Source: an uncultured Eubacteriales bacterium
GTDB lineage: Bacteria; Bacillota; Clostridia; Lachnospirales; Lachnospiraceae
DNA: 29,445 nt
Assembly: GCA_900313765.1 (NCBI GenBank)
Contig: OMSN01000008.1
Location: 1-29,445 of the forward strand
Direction of reading: 5' to 3'
The notes under the pieces are model-generated. The model saw nothing but the letters and a program-made list of their open reading frames with translations, was not told where the DNA came from and made no database searches. Of this stretch, positions 1 to 8,505 are shown piece after piece. The translations under genes and the position numbers were made by a program. Numbering within the stretch: the first letter of the stretch is position 1; every line of letters begins with the position of its first letter.

Positions 1-118
1 AGAAGTCAAGGCAACCATCAGCGGCATCTACATCATGGATGTCAAGGCGATCCGCGGCAAGCTGGAAGCACCGCCCCAGAAGAAGAAATGGTATCAGCGG
101 TTCAGCTTCAGGAAATGA
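1..118 (+). CDS. 3' end of an unrecognised gene (truncated by window edge)
   Basis: An open frame enters from the left edge (first full codon at base 2) and stops at TGA 116-118, giving 38 residues. The tail is strongly basic and ends in KKKWYQRFSFRK, which suggests a cytoplasmic or membrane-proximal C-terminus. I do not recognise the family from so short a piece. It is followed within 25 bases by a strong rho-independent terminator, so it is probably the last gene of its operon. Its start and function lie outside the window. Confidence 0.6.
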   Translation, partial: EVKATISGIYIMDVKAIRGKLEAPPQKKKWYQRFSFRK

Positions 119-141
119 ATACTGTATACCGGTTTGAGAGC

Positions 142-177
142 AAAGCACCGTGCAGGTTGATCTGCACGGTGCTTTTT
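142..177 (+). terminator. Rho-independent terminator after the left-edge gene
   Basis: The inverted repeat AAAGCACCGTGCAG (142-155) / CTGCACGGTGCTTT (162-175) is a perfect 14-bp stem with a 6-base loop, followed by T residues to 177. It ends the plus-strand gene. It also lies just beyond the stop of the minus-strand penicillin-binding protein gene and, with its AAA on the left side, may act weakly in that direction too. Confidence 0.9.
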
Positions 178-185
178 CTCTGTTC

Positions 186-2846
186 TCAGTTCAGGATCGT
201 GATCACTGCCGAGTCCTGCGTAGTCACTTCCAGATCCGGGATCGTATCCTGATCCGGGATCGTCGTCTGATCCGGAACCGCATACGGATCCGGGCTTATA
301 TCCTGGTCAGGATACGTATCCTGATAGGGGATCACATCCTGATCCGGGATTGAATTCTGATCCTGCTGCGCAGTCGTATCGGGCTGTACATCCGATGTGT
401 TCAGCGTCGTCTGGTCCACATTGAAGATCGTGATATTCTGTCCGTCTGAAGAGGGAAGGTCAGGCTGTCCGGTAACGGATGCACCGCTCCCGTGAATATT
501 ACAGAGATTCATCGGCTGGGTTCCCTGGATATAAATCTCTTCATACCGGTCCGTACACCCCGGTGCCGCAGCCATATGGCTCTGTCTGCACACTTCGATC
601 CTGACCGTATCCCCGGTAGTGCGGAATGTCCGGATCGTCTGTCCTGCATTCAGACGATTCATGATCGAATTCCAGAGGATCTTGCTGTATGTATGATAGA
701 GGCCTTCATCCGGCATCTTCTCATTGTTATCGTATCCTGCCCAGATCCCGCACGTATAATACGGCGTGTATCCGACAAACCAGCTGTCGCGCCATTCGGA
801 AGTTGTTCCCGTTTTGCCTGCGACAGGCATCTGTCCCAGATTGATCAGACCGTGGCCTGTTCCGTTTTCATCGGATATGACATCTTCCATCGCAGATGTC
901 AGAACCTGCGCAGCCCCCTCACTGATGACAGTGCGGCTCTTCGGGTCTGTGTTGTCCAGAATCACCTCTCCATACTGATCAATGACCTCCGTATAGAACT
1001 TCGGTTCTATGTAATGTCCGAGGTTGGCAATGGATGCATATGCTCCTGTCAGTTCCAGGTTGGTCACACCGCGGGTGATCCCGCCAAGTGCCAGTGTCTG
1101 TCCGACATCCGTCAGAATCCCGCTGTCTGTCTCCAGATGATCCGTCAGTGTAGTGATTCCGAACTTTCTCGCGTAATCATATCCCACCTGAGGAGTTATG
1201 GCGGTCAGGACTTTCACAGCCACAACGTTGATGGACTGAGCGATCGCATCCCGCAGCGTCACTTCTCCCTGGTAGGTACCGCCGGCATTGTTGACTGCCG
1301 TACCGAATTCATAATTATACGGTTCATCGACAACCGTCGATGCAAGCGTCATCTGCTTACTGTCGATTGCAGGGGCATAGGTCGTAAGGATCTTGAAAGT
1401 GGACCCAGGCTGGCGCATGGTATAGGATGCACGGTTCAGAGTAAGGCTTGCCTCCTTCTGTCCTCTTCCACCCACCAGGGCTTTTACCAGTCCGGTAGAC
1501 TGGTCGATCACAACACAGGAAGCCTGGGGCTGCGGCGTGACTGTGATCCTCTCGCCAAGGACCGTATCCCCTTCTTTCACCACAGATTCCCGGAAGGCGG
1601 CGGCACTGGCTTTTGCCTCCCCCGCCGAAGCATACATAAGGTTAAATGAGCTGTCTGATGTGCTCCTCACCCAGGCACGCAGATCACTGTTCCCGTAGTC
1701 CGTCACGACCTTATCCGCGTCCTGTACACTCAGCGCATAGTCGATACCGACCCTGGTCCCGGCCGGGAAATTGGCAGCATTCTCAAACTCTTCATCGCAG
1801 ACCTTCTGGACTGCGTCATCCTGGGCGGAATAGATCCGAAGTCCTCCGGAATAGACAGCTTCGTAAGCCTGCTGATAAGTGTAGGCAAGTTCCTTCTGAA
1901 GATCGTCCATGACCTGATCGATCAGCGCATCCTGATAGAAGGTGTAGATCGAACTGGTCGTGTCAACCGCCTGCACATTGTTCTGTATACGTTCATATAC
2001 ATTATCTGCAAGCGCTTCCTCATACTGAGCCTGGGTTATATATTCCTGTCTCAGCATGGCATCCAGAACCATCTTGCGCCTTGTCTCGTTCTTATCCGGA
2101 TTCACGATCGGGTTGTATGCAGTCGGGTTCTGCGTGATGCCTGCAATCACGGCATCTTCCGACAGGGTCAGGTCACTGACAGATTTTCCGAAATACCGGT
2201 ACGCCGCAGCCTGGACCCCGTAGCATCCCGCTCCCAGATTGATCATATTCAGATAGTTCTCCAGGATCTTGTCCTTGCTCATTATCTTCTCCAGTTTCAG
2301 AGCAAGGTATTGTTCCTGCAGCTTTCTTTCCAGTCGCTGGGCAAATGTGGATTCTGACATCCACCCCGGAAATACACTGTTTTTCAGAAGCTGCTGCGTG
2401 ATTGTACTTGCACCCTGTGAAAAGGATCCGCTGGTGACGCCCTGGTAGACCGCCCGGATGATTCCTCTCGGATCCACGCCGTGATGCTCATAGAAGCGCT
2501 CATCTTCAATGGCGACAACTGCGTGCTGAAGGTCCTTGGGGACATCCGACAGCCTGACAAGATCCCGGTTCGCTTCAGGAAGTGTCAGCTTCTGGATCCT
2601 CTTCCCCTCCTGGTTGCAGATATAAGTGGCTGCCTGCGTCGGAGCAAGCGTCATCGAAGAGATATCCGGAGCACGCCGGATAATCCCCGATATCTGTGTA
2701 AATACATAGACCCCCGCTCCGATCATGACGATCAGGATTGCAAGAAGAGTGATCTTCAGGACTGACGAAATGACCTTGCGGGTCACTTTTCTCCCGGTTC
2801 GGGGGCGCGTTTTTCTCTCTATGCCGTTTCTCGTGTAGTCATACAT
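186..2846 (-). CDS. Class A penicillin-binding protein (PBP1A family), bifunctional transglycosylase/transpeptidase
   Basis: It polymerises lipid II into glycan strands and cross-links the peptides at the outer face of the membrane. From the chosen ATG the protein is 886 aa. A basic cytoplasmic head is followed by one membrane anchor at about residues 30-50. The glycosyltransferase domain carries EDERFYEHHGVD (catalytic Glu about 114) and GASTITQQLLKN. The transpeptidase domain has SxxK as GSTFK (Ser about 482), SIN (about 538) and KTGTT (about 678). The tail is a low-complexity Pro/Asp/Gln region with hexapeptide repeats. A GTG at 2864 would add six residues, but the ATG at 2846 has AAAGG about 10 bases upstream and the GTG has nothing comparable. 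The gene stands alone, divergent from yigZ. The family call is certain; the exact start is less so. Confidence 0.95.
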   Translation of the reverse strand: MYDYTRNGIERKTRPRTGRKVTRKVISSVLKITLLAILIVMIGAGVYVFTQISGIIRRAPDISSMTLAPTQAATYICNQEGKRIQKLTLPEANRDLVRLSDVPKDLQHAVVAIEDERFYEHHGVDPRGIIRAVYQGVTSGSFSQGASTITQQLLKNSVFPGWMSESTFAQRLERKLQEQYLALKLEKIMSKDKILENYLNMINLGAGCYGVQAAAYRYFGKSVSDLTLSEDAVIAGITQNPTAYNPIVNPDKNETRRKMVLDAMLRQEYITQAQYEEALADNVYERIQNNVQAVDTTSSIYTFYQDALIDQVMDDLQKELAYTYQQAYEAVYSGGLRIYSAQDDAVQKVCDEEFENAANFPAGTRVGIDYALSVQDADKVVTDYGNSDLRAWVRSTSDSSFNLMYASAGEAKASAAAFRESVVKEGDTVLGERITVTPQPQASCVVIDQSTGLVKALVGGRGQKEASLTLNRASYTMRQPGSTFKILTTYAPAIDSKQMTLASTVVDEPYNYEFGTAVNNAGGTYQGEVTLRDAIAQSINVVAVKVLTAITPQVGYDYARKFGITTLTDHLETDSGILTDVGQTLALGGITRGVTNLELTGAYASIANLGHYIEPKFYTEVIDQYGEVILDNTDPKSRTVISEGAAQVLTSAMEDVISDENGTGHGLINLGQMPVAGKTGTTSEWRDSWFVGYTPYYTCGIWAGYDNNEKMPDEGLYHTYSKILWNSIMNRLNAGQTIRTFRTTGDTVRIEVCRQSHMAAAPGCTDRYEEIYIQGTQPMNLCNIHGSGASVTGQPDLPSSDGQNITIFNVDQTTLNTSDVQPDTTAQQDQNSIPDQDVIPYQDTYPDQDISPDPYAVPDQTTIPDQDTIPDLEVTTQDSAVITILN
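225..350 (-). repeat. Seven degenerate 18-bp units encoding hexapeptides in the PBP tail
   Basis: Seven consecutive hexapeptides read IPDQDV, IPYQDT, YPDQDI, SPDPYA, VPDQTT, IPDQDT and IPDLEV. The DNA shows the same period, with recurring GATCCGGGAT-like blocks. They sit 12 residues before the stop codon. A repeat of this kind is prone to slippage, so copy number may vary between strains. The pattern is seen directly; a role as spacer or wall-associated tail is inference. Confidence 0.85.
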
Positions 2847-2882
2847 AAGCACACTGCCTTTCACAGTCTGGGGCAGGTTTGG

Positions 2883-2911
2883 TTGACGGTGTCACTCAGA
2901 TTATTGTATAA
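2883..2911 (+). promoter_or_regulatory. Sigma-70-type promoter for yigZ-murI
   Basis: TTGACG (2883-2888), a 17-base spacer and GTATAA (2906-2911). Transcription would begin near 2918, which makes a TTG at 2920 an unlikely start codon and supports the GTG at 2959. Confidence 0.7.
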
Positions 2912-2958
2912 CCTTATCGTTGGAACTATATGTGGAATTCCTTAAGGTTTTTGTAAAC

Positions 2959-3621
2959 GTGAAGATACTCTTAAAAGGCGGAACTGCCGAGATCACTGAG
3001 AAAAAATCAAGATTCATCGCAACGGTTTCTCCGGTGCGCTCACCGGAAGAAGCCAACGACATGATCGCTTCGCTGCGAAAACAGTACTGGGATGCAAGGC
3101 ACAACTGCTCGGCCATGATCATCGGTCAGCGCGGTGAATTCACCCGCTGCTCAGATGACGGTGAGCCGGCCGGAACAGCAGGGCGGCCTATGCTGGCCGT
3201 ACTGTCCGGCGCAGATGTCACCAATATCTGTGTGGTCGTGACGCGCTATTTCGGCGGTGTGCTTCTGGGCACCGGCGGTCTTGTGCGGGCATATTCCCGG
3301 GCTGTGCAGGAAGGACTGAACGCATGTACCATTTCAGAGTGCATCGAAGGCTTCCGGCTGCGCATCCGTACGGACTACAACGGGATCGGAAAGATTCAGT
3401 ACGTTCTCGGACAGAAAGGGCTTCCCGTGACCGATACGTCCTACACTGATATGGTGGAGATAGAGACGATGCTTCCGGTCCAGTCACTGCACCAGGTAAA
3501 ATCCGAGATCACGGAGAAAACCAACGCGAAAGCTCTCTTTGTCGCGGAAGAAGCCGTCCGATATGCACTTGATGGCGGCATGCCCGTAGTTCTCGGCGAT
3601 GATTATTTTTCAGAACAGTAA
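2959..3621 (+). CDS. YigZ/IMPACT family protein (UPF0029)
   Basis: A conserved YigZ-type protein related to eukaryotic IMPACT, which modulates Gcn2. Its bacterial role is not settled, though a ribosome-linked or nucleic-acid-linked function is often proposed. The chosen GTG start gives 220 aa, close to family length. The diagnostic run is visible: EKKSRFIA near the N-terminus, ARHNCSAMIIG, RCSDDGEPAGTAGRPML, then VVVTRYFGGVLLGTGGLVRAYS. The C-terminal third is the smaller DUF1949-type domain. The frame is open upstream to a TTG at 2920, but the promoter places the transcript start about there, while the GTG at 2959 has AAGG about 10 bases upstream. It is followed after 27 bases by murI, probably in one operon. 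Confidence 0.9.
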   Translation: MKILLKGGTAEITEKKSRFIATVSPVRSPEEANDMIASLRKQYWDARHNCSAMIIGQRGEFTRCSDDGEPAGTAGRPMLAVLSGADVTNICVVVTRYFGGVLLGTGGLVRAYSRAVQEGLNACTISECIEGFRLRIRTDYNGIGKIQYVLGQKGLPVTDTSYTDMVEIETMLPVQSLHQVKSEITEKTNAKALFVAEEAVRYALDGGMPVVLGDDYFSEQ

Positions 3622-3648
3622 ATCAGACTTGTGAGGTCAGACTCATCC

Positions 3649-4419
3649 ATGGATAAAAGAAACCTGCCAATTGCTTTTTTTGATTCCGGTGTGGGCGGGA
3701 TCAGCGTGCTGCGCGAAGCGCTCGCTCTGATGCCCCGTGAAAACTATGTATATTTTGGAGATTCCGCCAATGCTCCCTATGGTACGAAAACCGTAGAGGA
3801 GATCCGCGCTCTGACACTGGGTCACGCAGAGCGATTCTACAGACAGGGGATCAAGGCCCTGGTGATCGCCTGCAATACAGCTACAAGTGCTGCGATCCAG
3901 GCTCTGAGAAGCATCTACACAGATATCCCTGTCATCGGCATCGAACCGGCCCTGAAACCGGCTGCCCTGATGGCAGAGCATCCGACCGTGATCGTCATGG
4001 CAACGCCCCTGACGGTGAGTGCTGCCAAGTTCCATGAACTGCTTGGTCACTACAGTGACAAGGCAGATGTGATTCCCCTGGGATGCCCGGGTTTGATGGA
4101 ATTCGTGGAGATGGGCTGCCTCGACACCCCACAGGTTGAAAACTATCTCAAGGAACTGCTCGGGCCGTACCTGAGCAGATATTCTGCAGACGCCATCGTC
4201 CTGGGATGCACCCACTATCCGTTCGTAAAGCCGCTCATCCGTAAGATTGCCGGCGATCAGGTCCGGATCTTCGACGGCGGCGCAGGCACTGCAAGAGAAC
4301 TGATGCGCAGGCTGACACAGGAAGACCTGCTGACAGACCGCAGTTCGCAGGGAACGGTTGCATTCTATGAGAGCGTTCCGGGAAAGATCGATCTGTGCAG
4401 GGCTCTTCTGAAGGTATAA
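3649..4419 (+). CDS. murI: Glutamate racemase
   Basis: It interconverts L- and D-glutamate in the cytoplasm, supplying D-Glu for peptidoglycan. The 256-aa protein carries the two catalytic cysteines of the cofactor-independent racemases, in VIACNTATS (Cys75) and LGCTHYPF (Cys187), and the N-terminal FDSGVGG with its conserved Asp. PYGTKT and the GDSANAPYG context are also typical. The frame is open to a GTG at 3631. I prefer the ATG at 3649 because GTGAGG at 3631-3636 can serve as its ribosome binding site and the protein then begins close to the first strand. It is second in the yigZ-murI operon and ends at a strong terminator. Its position near a penicillin-binding protein gene fits a cell-wall neighbourhood. 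Confidence 0.96.
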   Translation: MDKRNLPIAFFDSGVGGISVLREALALMPRENYVYFGDSANAPYGTKTVEEIRALTLGHAERFYRQGIKALVIACNTATSAAIQALRSIYTDIPVIGIEPALKPAALMAEHPTVIVMATPLTVSAAKFHELLGHYSDKADVIPLGCPGLMEFVEMGCLDTPQVENYLKELLGPYLSRYSADAIVLGCTHYPFVKPLIRKIAGDQVRIFDGGAGTARELMRRLTQEDLLTDRSSQGTVAFYESVPGKIDLCRALLKV

Positions 4420-4453
4420 AAAACAGGTCTCCATGGTATGGAGGCCTGTTTTT
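4418..4453. terminator. Bidirectional terminator between murI and the AAA+ operon
   Basis: A stem of about 16 bp (about 4419-4434 with 4438-4453) includes ACAGGTCTCCAT pairing with ATGGAGGCCTGT through one G-T wobble and a 3-base loop. It has AAAAA on the left and TTTTT on the right. It can therefore end both murI (plus) and the ATPase operon (minus), which converge here. Confidence 0.9.
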
Positions 4454-4476
4454 ATCATGCATACACAAGGCTGCGC

Positions 4477-6033
4477 TCAGATCCGGTAGGTATCTCCCTC
4501 CCCGATCATTTCGCCATAGATTTCATCCAGCTGCTTTCTGACTTCCGCGCTCCTGTCTTCAAACAGGAGCGATTTGTTGTAGCGGTAATACCGTGGACAT
4601 TCATTTTCGCCAATAAACCACATCGCATTGGCGTTCGCGGAAAGCTCGGTGATGAAGAATACCATCTCCTGGCTCTCCCCGAAGGCAGCTTCCATAAAGT
4701 CAAACGCATATTCCAGCATATCTCCGGTTTTCTGCATGTCTTCATCCAGGCTGCTGCGCACCCCGGCGAACTTCTCCCGCAGCATCTCCCATGCATCTTC
4801 CCCGGCGCTCTTTACCGCAGGAATCCACGCATCCAGCATGCGGAAGACGCCTCTGTACTCCTCTTTGAGTTCTTTCTCATTCTGGCCTGCTTCGATCCGC
4901 TGCTGCACCTGTGTGCGGAGCTCTTTCAGACGGCTCTCATAGATGGAAGCAAAGCAGGATGGCTCCTGTTTCTGACCAGCTTCGCAAAACGGATCCGCCT
5001 CACTGCGGCAGCCCTTCAGGAACTCGAATATGTGAGACACTTCCGTATCCTTCATGCGGGCTGCACGGAACTGCCCGCCCAGTCTGGAGAGCAGCAGGGA
5101 CACGATCTGCAGACGCTCATCAAATGGAGCGTATCGAAGCTTGTTGAGTGTTCCATCCGGGATCGTTCCGGACAGGATACTGTCAACCTGATAATCCTTC
5201 TGGTATTTGTAGAACAATTCAAGGTAATTGGAGAAGTCCTGCGCGATCTTCGGATACTGCAGATACTGGACCGTCACCTCGGTATCCACCTTCTTTCCGA
5301 GCATTTCATACGCACGGATGATCTCGGACAGATCTTCCCAGCCTCTTGCTGTGACAAAGCGCTTGCCGTCCACGGTAGTCTCGCACCTGAAAAAATTCTC
5401 CCTGTGTATATCAAGGTAAGAGATCACAGCATTATGGATCCCGACGCTGTATGCATAATCCTTCCAGACTTCAAAGTCAGGCTCCACATCGATCACCTTG
5501 ACACGGTCCAGCGTGACTACGTCGAAATCCCTCACCGACTTGTTATATTCAGGGGGATTCCCGGCCGCGACAATGATCCATCCGCTCGGGACCTTCTGGT
5601 TTCCGAAAGTCTTCTGCTGCAGGAACTGAAGCATGGTCGGCGCCAGCGTCTCAGACACACAGTTGATCTCGTCGATGAACAGGATCCCTTCTGTCTTGCC
5701 GGATGCTTCCATCCGGTCATAGACAGAAGCGATGATCTCGCTCATGGTATACTCCGTGACCTGGAAGCTGCGTCCGCCGTATTCCTTCTGGGTGATAAAT
5801 GGAAGTCCCACCGCACTCTGCCTGGTGTGGTGCGTGATGGTATAGGCCACCAGGGCAAGGTCACACTCTGAGGCGATCTGTTCCATAATCTGTGTCTTGC
5901 CGATCCCCGGAGGTCCCATCAGGAGCACCGGCCTCTGCCGGATCTCCGGTATCCTGTACTCTCCGTACTCATCCTTTTCCAGATAAGCTGCGATGCTGTC
6001 CATGATCTCCTGCTTCGCACGTCTGATATTCAT
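4477..6033 (-). CDS. MoxR-like AAA+ ATPase
   Basis: A cytoplasmic ATPase of the MoxR/CoxD type, 518 aa. These enzymes generally work with VWA-domain partners to remodel or metallate target proteins. Walker A is GPPGIGKT (residues 40-47), Walker B ILFIDEIN (Asp121/Glu122), and the sensor-1 region is AAGNPPEYN (Asn159). The C-terminal 250 residues are helical, charged and specific to this subfamily. The ATG at 6033 lies 8 bases downstream of an AGG-rich site inside the previous gene and 2 bases after that gene's TGA. A TTG at 6039 would be too close to the same site. It is the last gene of a tightly packed LRR-VWA-ATPase set, so the VWA protein is its most likely partner. The target is unknown. 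Confidence 0.88.
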   Translation of the reverse strand: MNIRRAKQEIMDSIAAYLEKDEYGEYRIPEIRQRPVLLMGPPGIGKTQIMEQIASECDLALVAYTITHHTRQSAVGLPFITQKEYGGRSFQVTEYTMSEIIASVYDRMEASGKTEGILFIDEINCVSETLAPTMLQFLQQKTFGNQKVPSGWIIVAAGNPPEYNKSVRDFDVVTLDRVKVIDVEPDFEVWKDYAYSVGIHNAVISYLDIHRENFFRCETTVDGKRFVTARGWEDLSEIIRAYEMLGKKVDTEVTVQYLQYPKIAQDFSNYLELFYKYQKDYQVDSILSGTIPDGTLNKLRYAPFDERLQIVSLLLSRLGGQFRAARMKDTEVSHIFEFLKGCRSEADPFCEAGQKQEPSCFASIYESRLKELRTQVQQRIEAGQNEKELKEEYRGVFRMLDAWIPAVKSAGEDAWEMLREKFAGVRSSLDEDMQKTGDMLEYAFDFMEAAFGESQEMVFFITELSANANAMWFIGENECPRYYRYNKSLLFEDRSAEVRKQLDEIYGEMIGEGDTYRI

Positions 6034-6035
6034 AG

Positions 6036-7412
6036 TCAAACCTCATCCTGTGCCCAGATAAACCGGGCATCCTTCATTTCCTTCGAATCCACTTCCAGAT
6101 CCTCCCTCGGCAGGATCAGACGGATCGCCCAGGGCGGTACCTGGGACGCCTCACAGCTCTCTTCACAGAAGATAAACGCAGTCTCAAACGGCGGTCTCTT
6201 CTTCGGGTAGATCCCCTTGCCATCCGTAAAGTACAGAAGTCCTCTCAGATCCTGGAACTCATTTTCCAGAATCAGTTTCTCCACATATTCGAAAGCCGGT
6301 CTGAAATCGGTCCCTCCCTCTCCCAGAAGACGGAAGTGATCCATGTACTCCTCCAGTTCTTCCTGCGACGTGATCTTCACATCAGACAGGACTTCCTCAT
6401 CACACTGAAGGATCCGTATGTTCACTTTATGCAGATAGCTCTCGGCCTCGCTCAGCACACTGTACGTCTGTTCCAGGAAGCTGTGCACCAGCCTTCCCGA
6501 GACTGACATGGAAGTATCGATCACGATTACAAACTCATCGATCTTTTTTACTTCCCTTGTTTCCACAGGTTCAATGAGAGGCATGTTCCCGTACATCTCA
6601 AGACCAAGGGAATACAGGATACTGTCCCAGGAATCCATGTCGATATGCATCTCCTCGCGGATGGCAGCGAACTTCCGGAGAAATGAGCGGTATTCATACC
6701 GTTCCCTGTTTTCTACCTTCGTCTCCTCCAGAAGATCTCCCCCGCCGGAAGCGGCCTCGGCTGAAAAGGATTCCATGTCCGTCTGCGTCTTGTTCGATAT
6801 GTCATCCCATTTCTTCTTCAGGATCATACTCCTGGGCGGAAGCTTCGGATGTTTCTCATCCAGCTTCCACGCCGGCCATAGACTGTGGTTATCCACACAG
6901 AACTCCTGCTGCAGCCGGAGCAGCCTGGCAGGATCCTCCGGACCGGCGGTCAGGACGTGGTAGATCCCTTCCGCGTTCAGGACCCTGAGACTTTTGGACA
7001 GTTCCTCCCTGACATTTTCCCGGAAACGACTCCTGGGTGTCCTGGTGGATCTCTTATTCTGGCTGTCGATCAGCAGTTCCACGGCGATATCACAGGCAAC
7101 CATCCAGTATTCCGGTTTCAGGCGGATCCGCTTGAAGATATGGCGGAACAGGCAGTGATAGACCTGGTGAAGGTAGATACGGTTCACCAGGAGACGGTTT
7201 TTCTGAAACAGCTCTGCCAGTACCTTCGGGTGCACCACAAGATGTTCTCCATCCGTACCGACTCCGTCCAGCTGTGTCGTGACCGAGAATTCAAGGCCTC
7301 CCAGTGCCAGCGCCAGATAATGCTGGTCCATATACAGTTCGTTTCGGCTCGCAGTCAGGATCTGTTCCGAGACCTGTATGAATCTGAGCCCGATATCTTC
7401 TCTTACATCCAT
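6036..7412 (-). CDS. VWA-domain protein with metallopeptidase-like N-terminus (DUF2201-like)
   Basis: A 458-aa protein with two parts. The N-terminal half resembles the putative metallopeptidase domain of DUF2201 proteins and shows HQVYHCLFRH (His82, His86, His91) followed by ACDIAVE (about 106-112). The usual HExxH glutamate is Gln83 here, so catalysis is doubtful although metal binding could remain. The C-terminal half is a VWA domain with a complete MIDAS: DTSMS (Asp299, Ser301, Ser303), GGTDF (Thr368) and FTDG (Asp397). The gene lies 12 bases after the LRR gene and is followed almost without a gap by the MoxR-like ATPase. MoxR/VWA pairs are a well-known arrangement in which the VWA protein links ATPase and substrate. 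The ribosome binding site is weak. Confidence 0.87.
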   Translation of the reverse strand: MDVREDIGLRFIQVSEQILTASRNELYMDQHYLALALGGLEFSVTTQLDGVGTDGEHLVVHPKVLAELFQKNRLLVNRIYLHQVYHCLFRHIFKRIRLKPEYWMVACDIAVELLIDSQNKRSTRTPRSRFRENVREELSKSLRVLNAEGIYHVLTAGPEDPARLLRLQQEFCVDNHSLWPAWKLDEKHPKLPPRSMILKKKWDDISNKTQTDMESFSAEAASGGGDLLEETKVENRERYEYRSFLRKFAAIREEMHIDMDSWDSILYSLGLEMYGNMPLIEPVETREVKKIDEFVIVIDTSMSVSGRLVHSFLEQTYSVLSEAESYLHKVNIRILQCDEEVLSDVKITSQEELEEYMDHFRLLGEGGTDFRPAFEYVEKLILENEFQDLRGLLYFTDGKGIYPKKRPPFETAFIFCEESCEASQVPPWAIRLILPREDLEVDSKEMKDARFIWAQDEV

Positions 7413-7424
7413 AGCCGTAACCGT

Positions 7425-8453
7425 CTATAACTCATATTTCGATTTTCGCTGCGGGGCAAACCTTCTGCGCTTTACATCCATCAGAAAACTGACTGCATCC
7501 GACCGCTTCCGGTCTGAAGCACGTCCGATGAACGCATCGATATTTCTCGATGTGAAATATCCTGCGCTGTCCAGGACTTCCAGCTCGCCTACCGGATCGA
7601 ATTCCGTGTCGGCAAGGATCGTGTCGATCAGCAGTTCTTTCTCAGAACGAAGATAATCGATATATCGATATTTCCACTCCTCCTTCGGTTCCGGCCCGCT
7701 GCGGAGACGACTGCGAATGATGGAGATACAGACGGATGCACTCTCCTGCGCCGCTGCAAACGGGAAAACCGCATCATACTTCTCAAACTGGATCTGTCTG
7801 TACAGGAAGCAGTTTCTGTACTTGTATCCGGTACCGTGGTAGACGATATCAATGATCCGGGCAGGCGTGTTTTCCTTCCCTTCCTCATAATAATCCGGAA
7901 ATGTAAGACGCCACTGCTCTATGTCATCCCGCGTAACAACCGCTTCGATCTGATTCGTAACTGCATCCAGCACTTCCTTCATCACCGAAGGGTTCAGGCT
8001 GTCGCGGTCCGATGGATCCTGTGCGAAATACAGACGGCAGACCTGCCGGCAGCCATTGAACATACCGTATCCGATCCGTGTCATGGTGGATGGAAACGAT
8101 ATCTCCCTGAGCTGAAAGCATCCATAGAAAGCATAGTTTCCGATCCCCTCCACGCCTTCCGGGATGCGGATGATCTCGAGAGACACGCCTGCGAGCGCAG
8201 GTTCATCTCCATCAGACGTTCCGGCAGCAGAACCATATTCCGGCGCCTCAACATACTGCGTTCCGTTGAACACAGCGCGCATGATCTGAGACTTCGGATA
8301 GAGTGCTGAGGGTTCATTTGCAAACAGATGATCCGCAAGCATTCTCACCGGTCTTCCGGCAACCGATGCCGGAATCTCAGCGATCGCACCGCTCCCGTAC
8401 ATCCGATAGAGGATTACATATTCTGTTTTATCGATATATTCAACATACTCCAT
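7425..8453 (-). CDS. Leucine-rich repeat (LRR_5/BspA-like) protein of the MoxR-VWA module
   Basis: A 342-aa protein with no signal peptide or membrane segment, so probably cytoplasmic. Residues about 20-140 contain degenerate BspA-type leucine-rich repeats. The clearest are IRIPEGVEGIGNYAFYGC and ISFPSTMTRIGYGMFNGC, with an earlier AEIPASVAGRPVRMLADHLF. The remaining 200 residues are helical and rich in charged residues, and I do not recognise a domain there. The start ATG has no strong ribosome binding site. It follows trmO by 52 bases and precedes the VWA gene by 12. By position it could be the substrate-recognition or scaffold part of the module. That role is inference. Confidence 0.8.
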   Translation of the reverse strand: MEYVEYIDKTEYVILYRMYGSGAIAEIPASVAGRPVRMLADHLFANEPSALYPKSQIMRAVFNGTQYVEAPEYGSAAGTSDGDEPALAGVSLEIIRIPEGVEGIGNYAFYGCFQLREISFPSTMTRIGYGMFNGCRQVCRLYFAQDPSDRDSLNPSVMKEVLDAVTNQIEAVVTRDDIEQWRLTFPDYYEEGKENTPARIIDIVYHGTGYKYRNCFLYRQIQFEKYDAVFPFAAAQESASVCISIIRSRLRSGPEPKEEWKYRYIDYLRSEKELLIDTILADTEFDPVGELEVLDSAGYFTSRNIDAFIGRASDRKRSDAVSFLMDVKRRRFAPQRKSKYEL

Positions 8454-8505
8454 AATATCTGTTCTGTCTGGGCCTGCCCCGCATCACTGGCTCGCAGCAT
8501 TGCGG

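Noticed and set aside
225..350. Repeats as a CRISPR array
   Set aside because: The units are 18 bp, contiguous, degenerate and in frame with the PBP, with no spacers.
492..1649. Long plus-strand open frame opposite the penicillin-binding protein gene
   Set aside because: It is antisense to a gene with all catalytic motifs, has a composition typical of a shadow frame (many Arg, His, Cys, Ser) and no recognisable domain.
3643..4458. Minus-strand open frame opposite glutamate racemase
   Set aside because: The racemase cysteine motifs are on the plus strand. The minus frame runs through the terminator and is a shadow.
4438..5871. 477-codon plus-strand open frame opposite the MoxR-like ATPase
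   Set aside because: The minus strand carries Walker A and B motifs and operon context. The plus frame starts inside a terminator hairpin and shows no family features.
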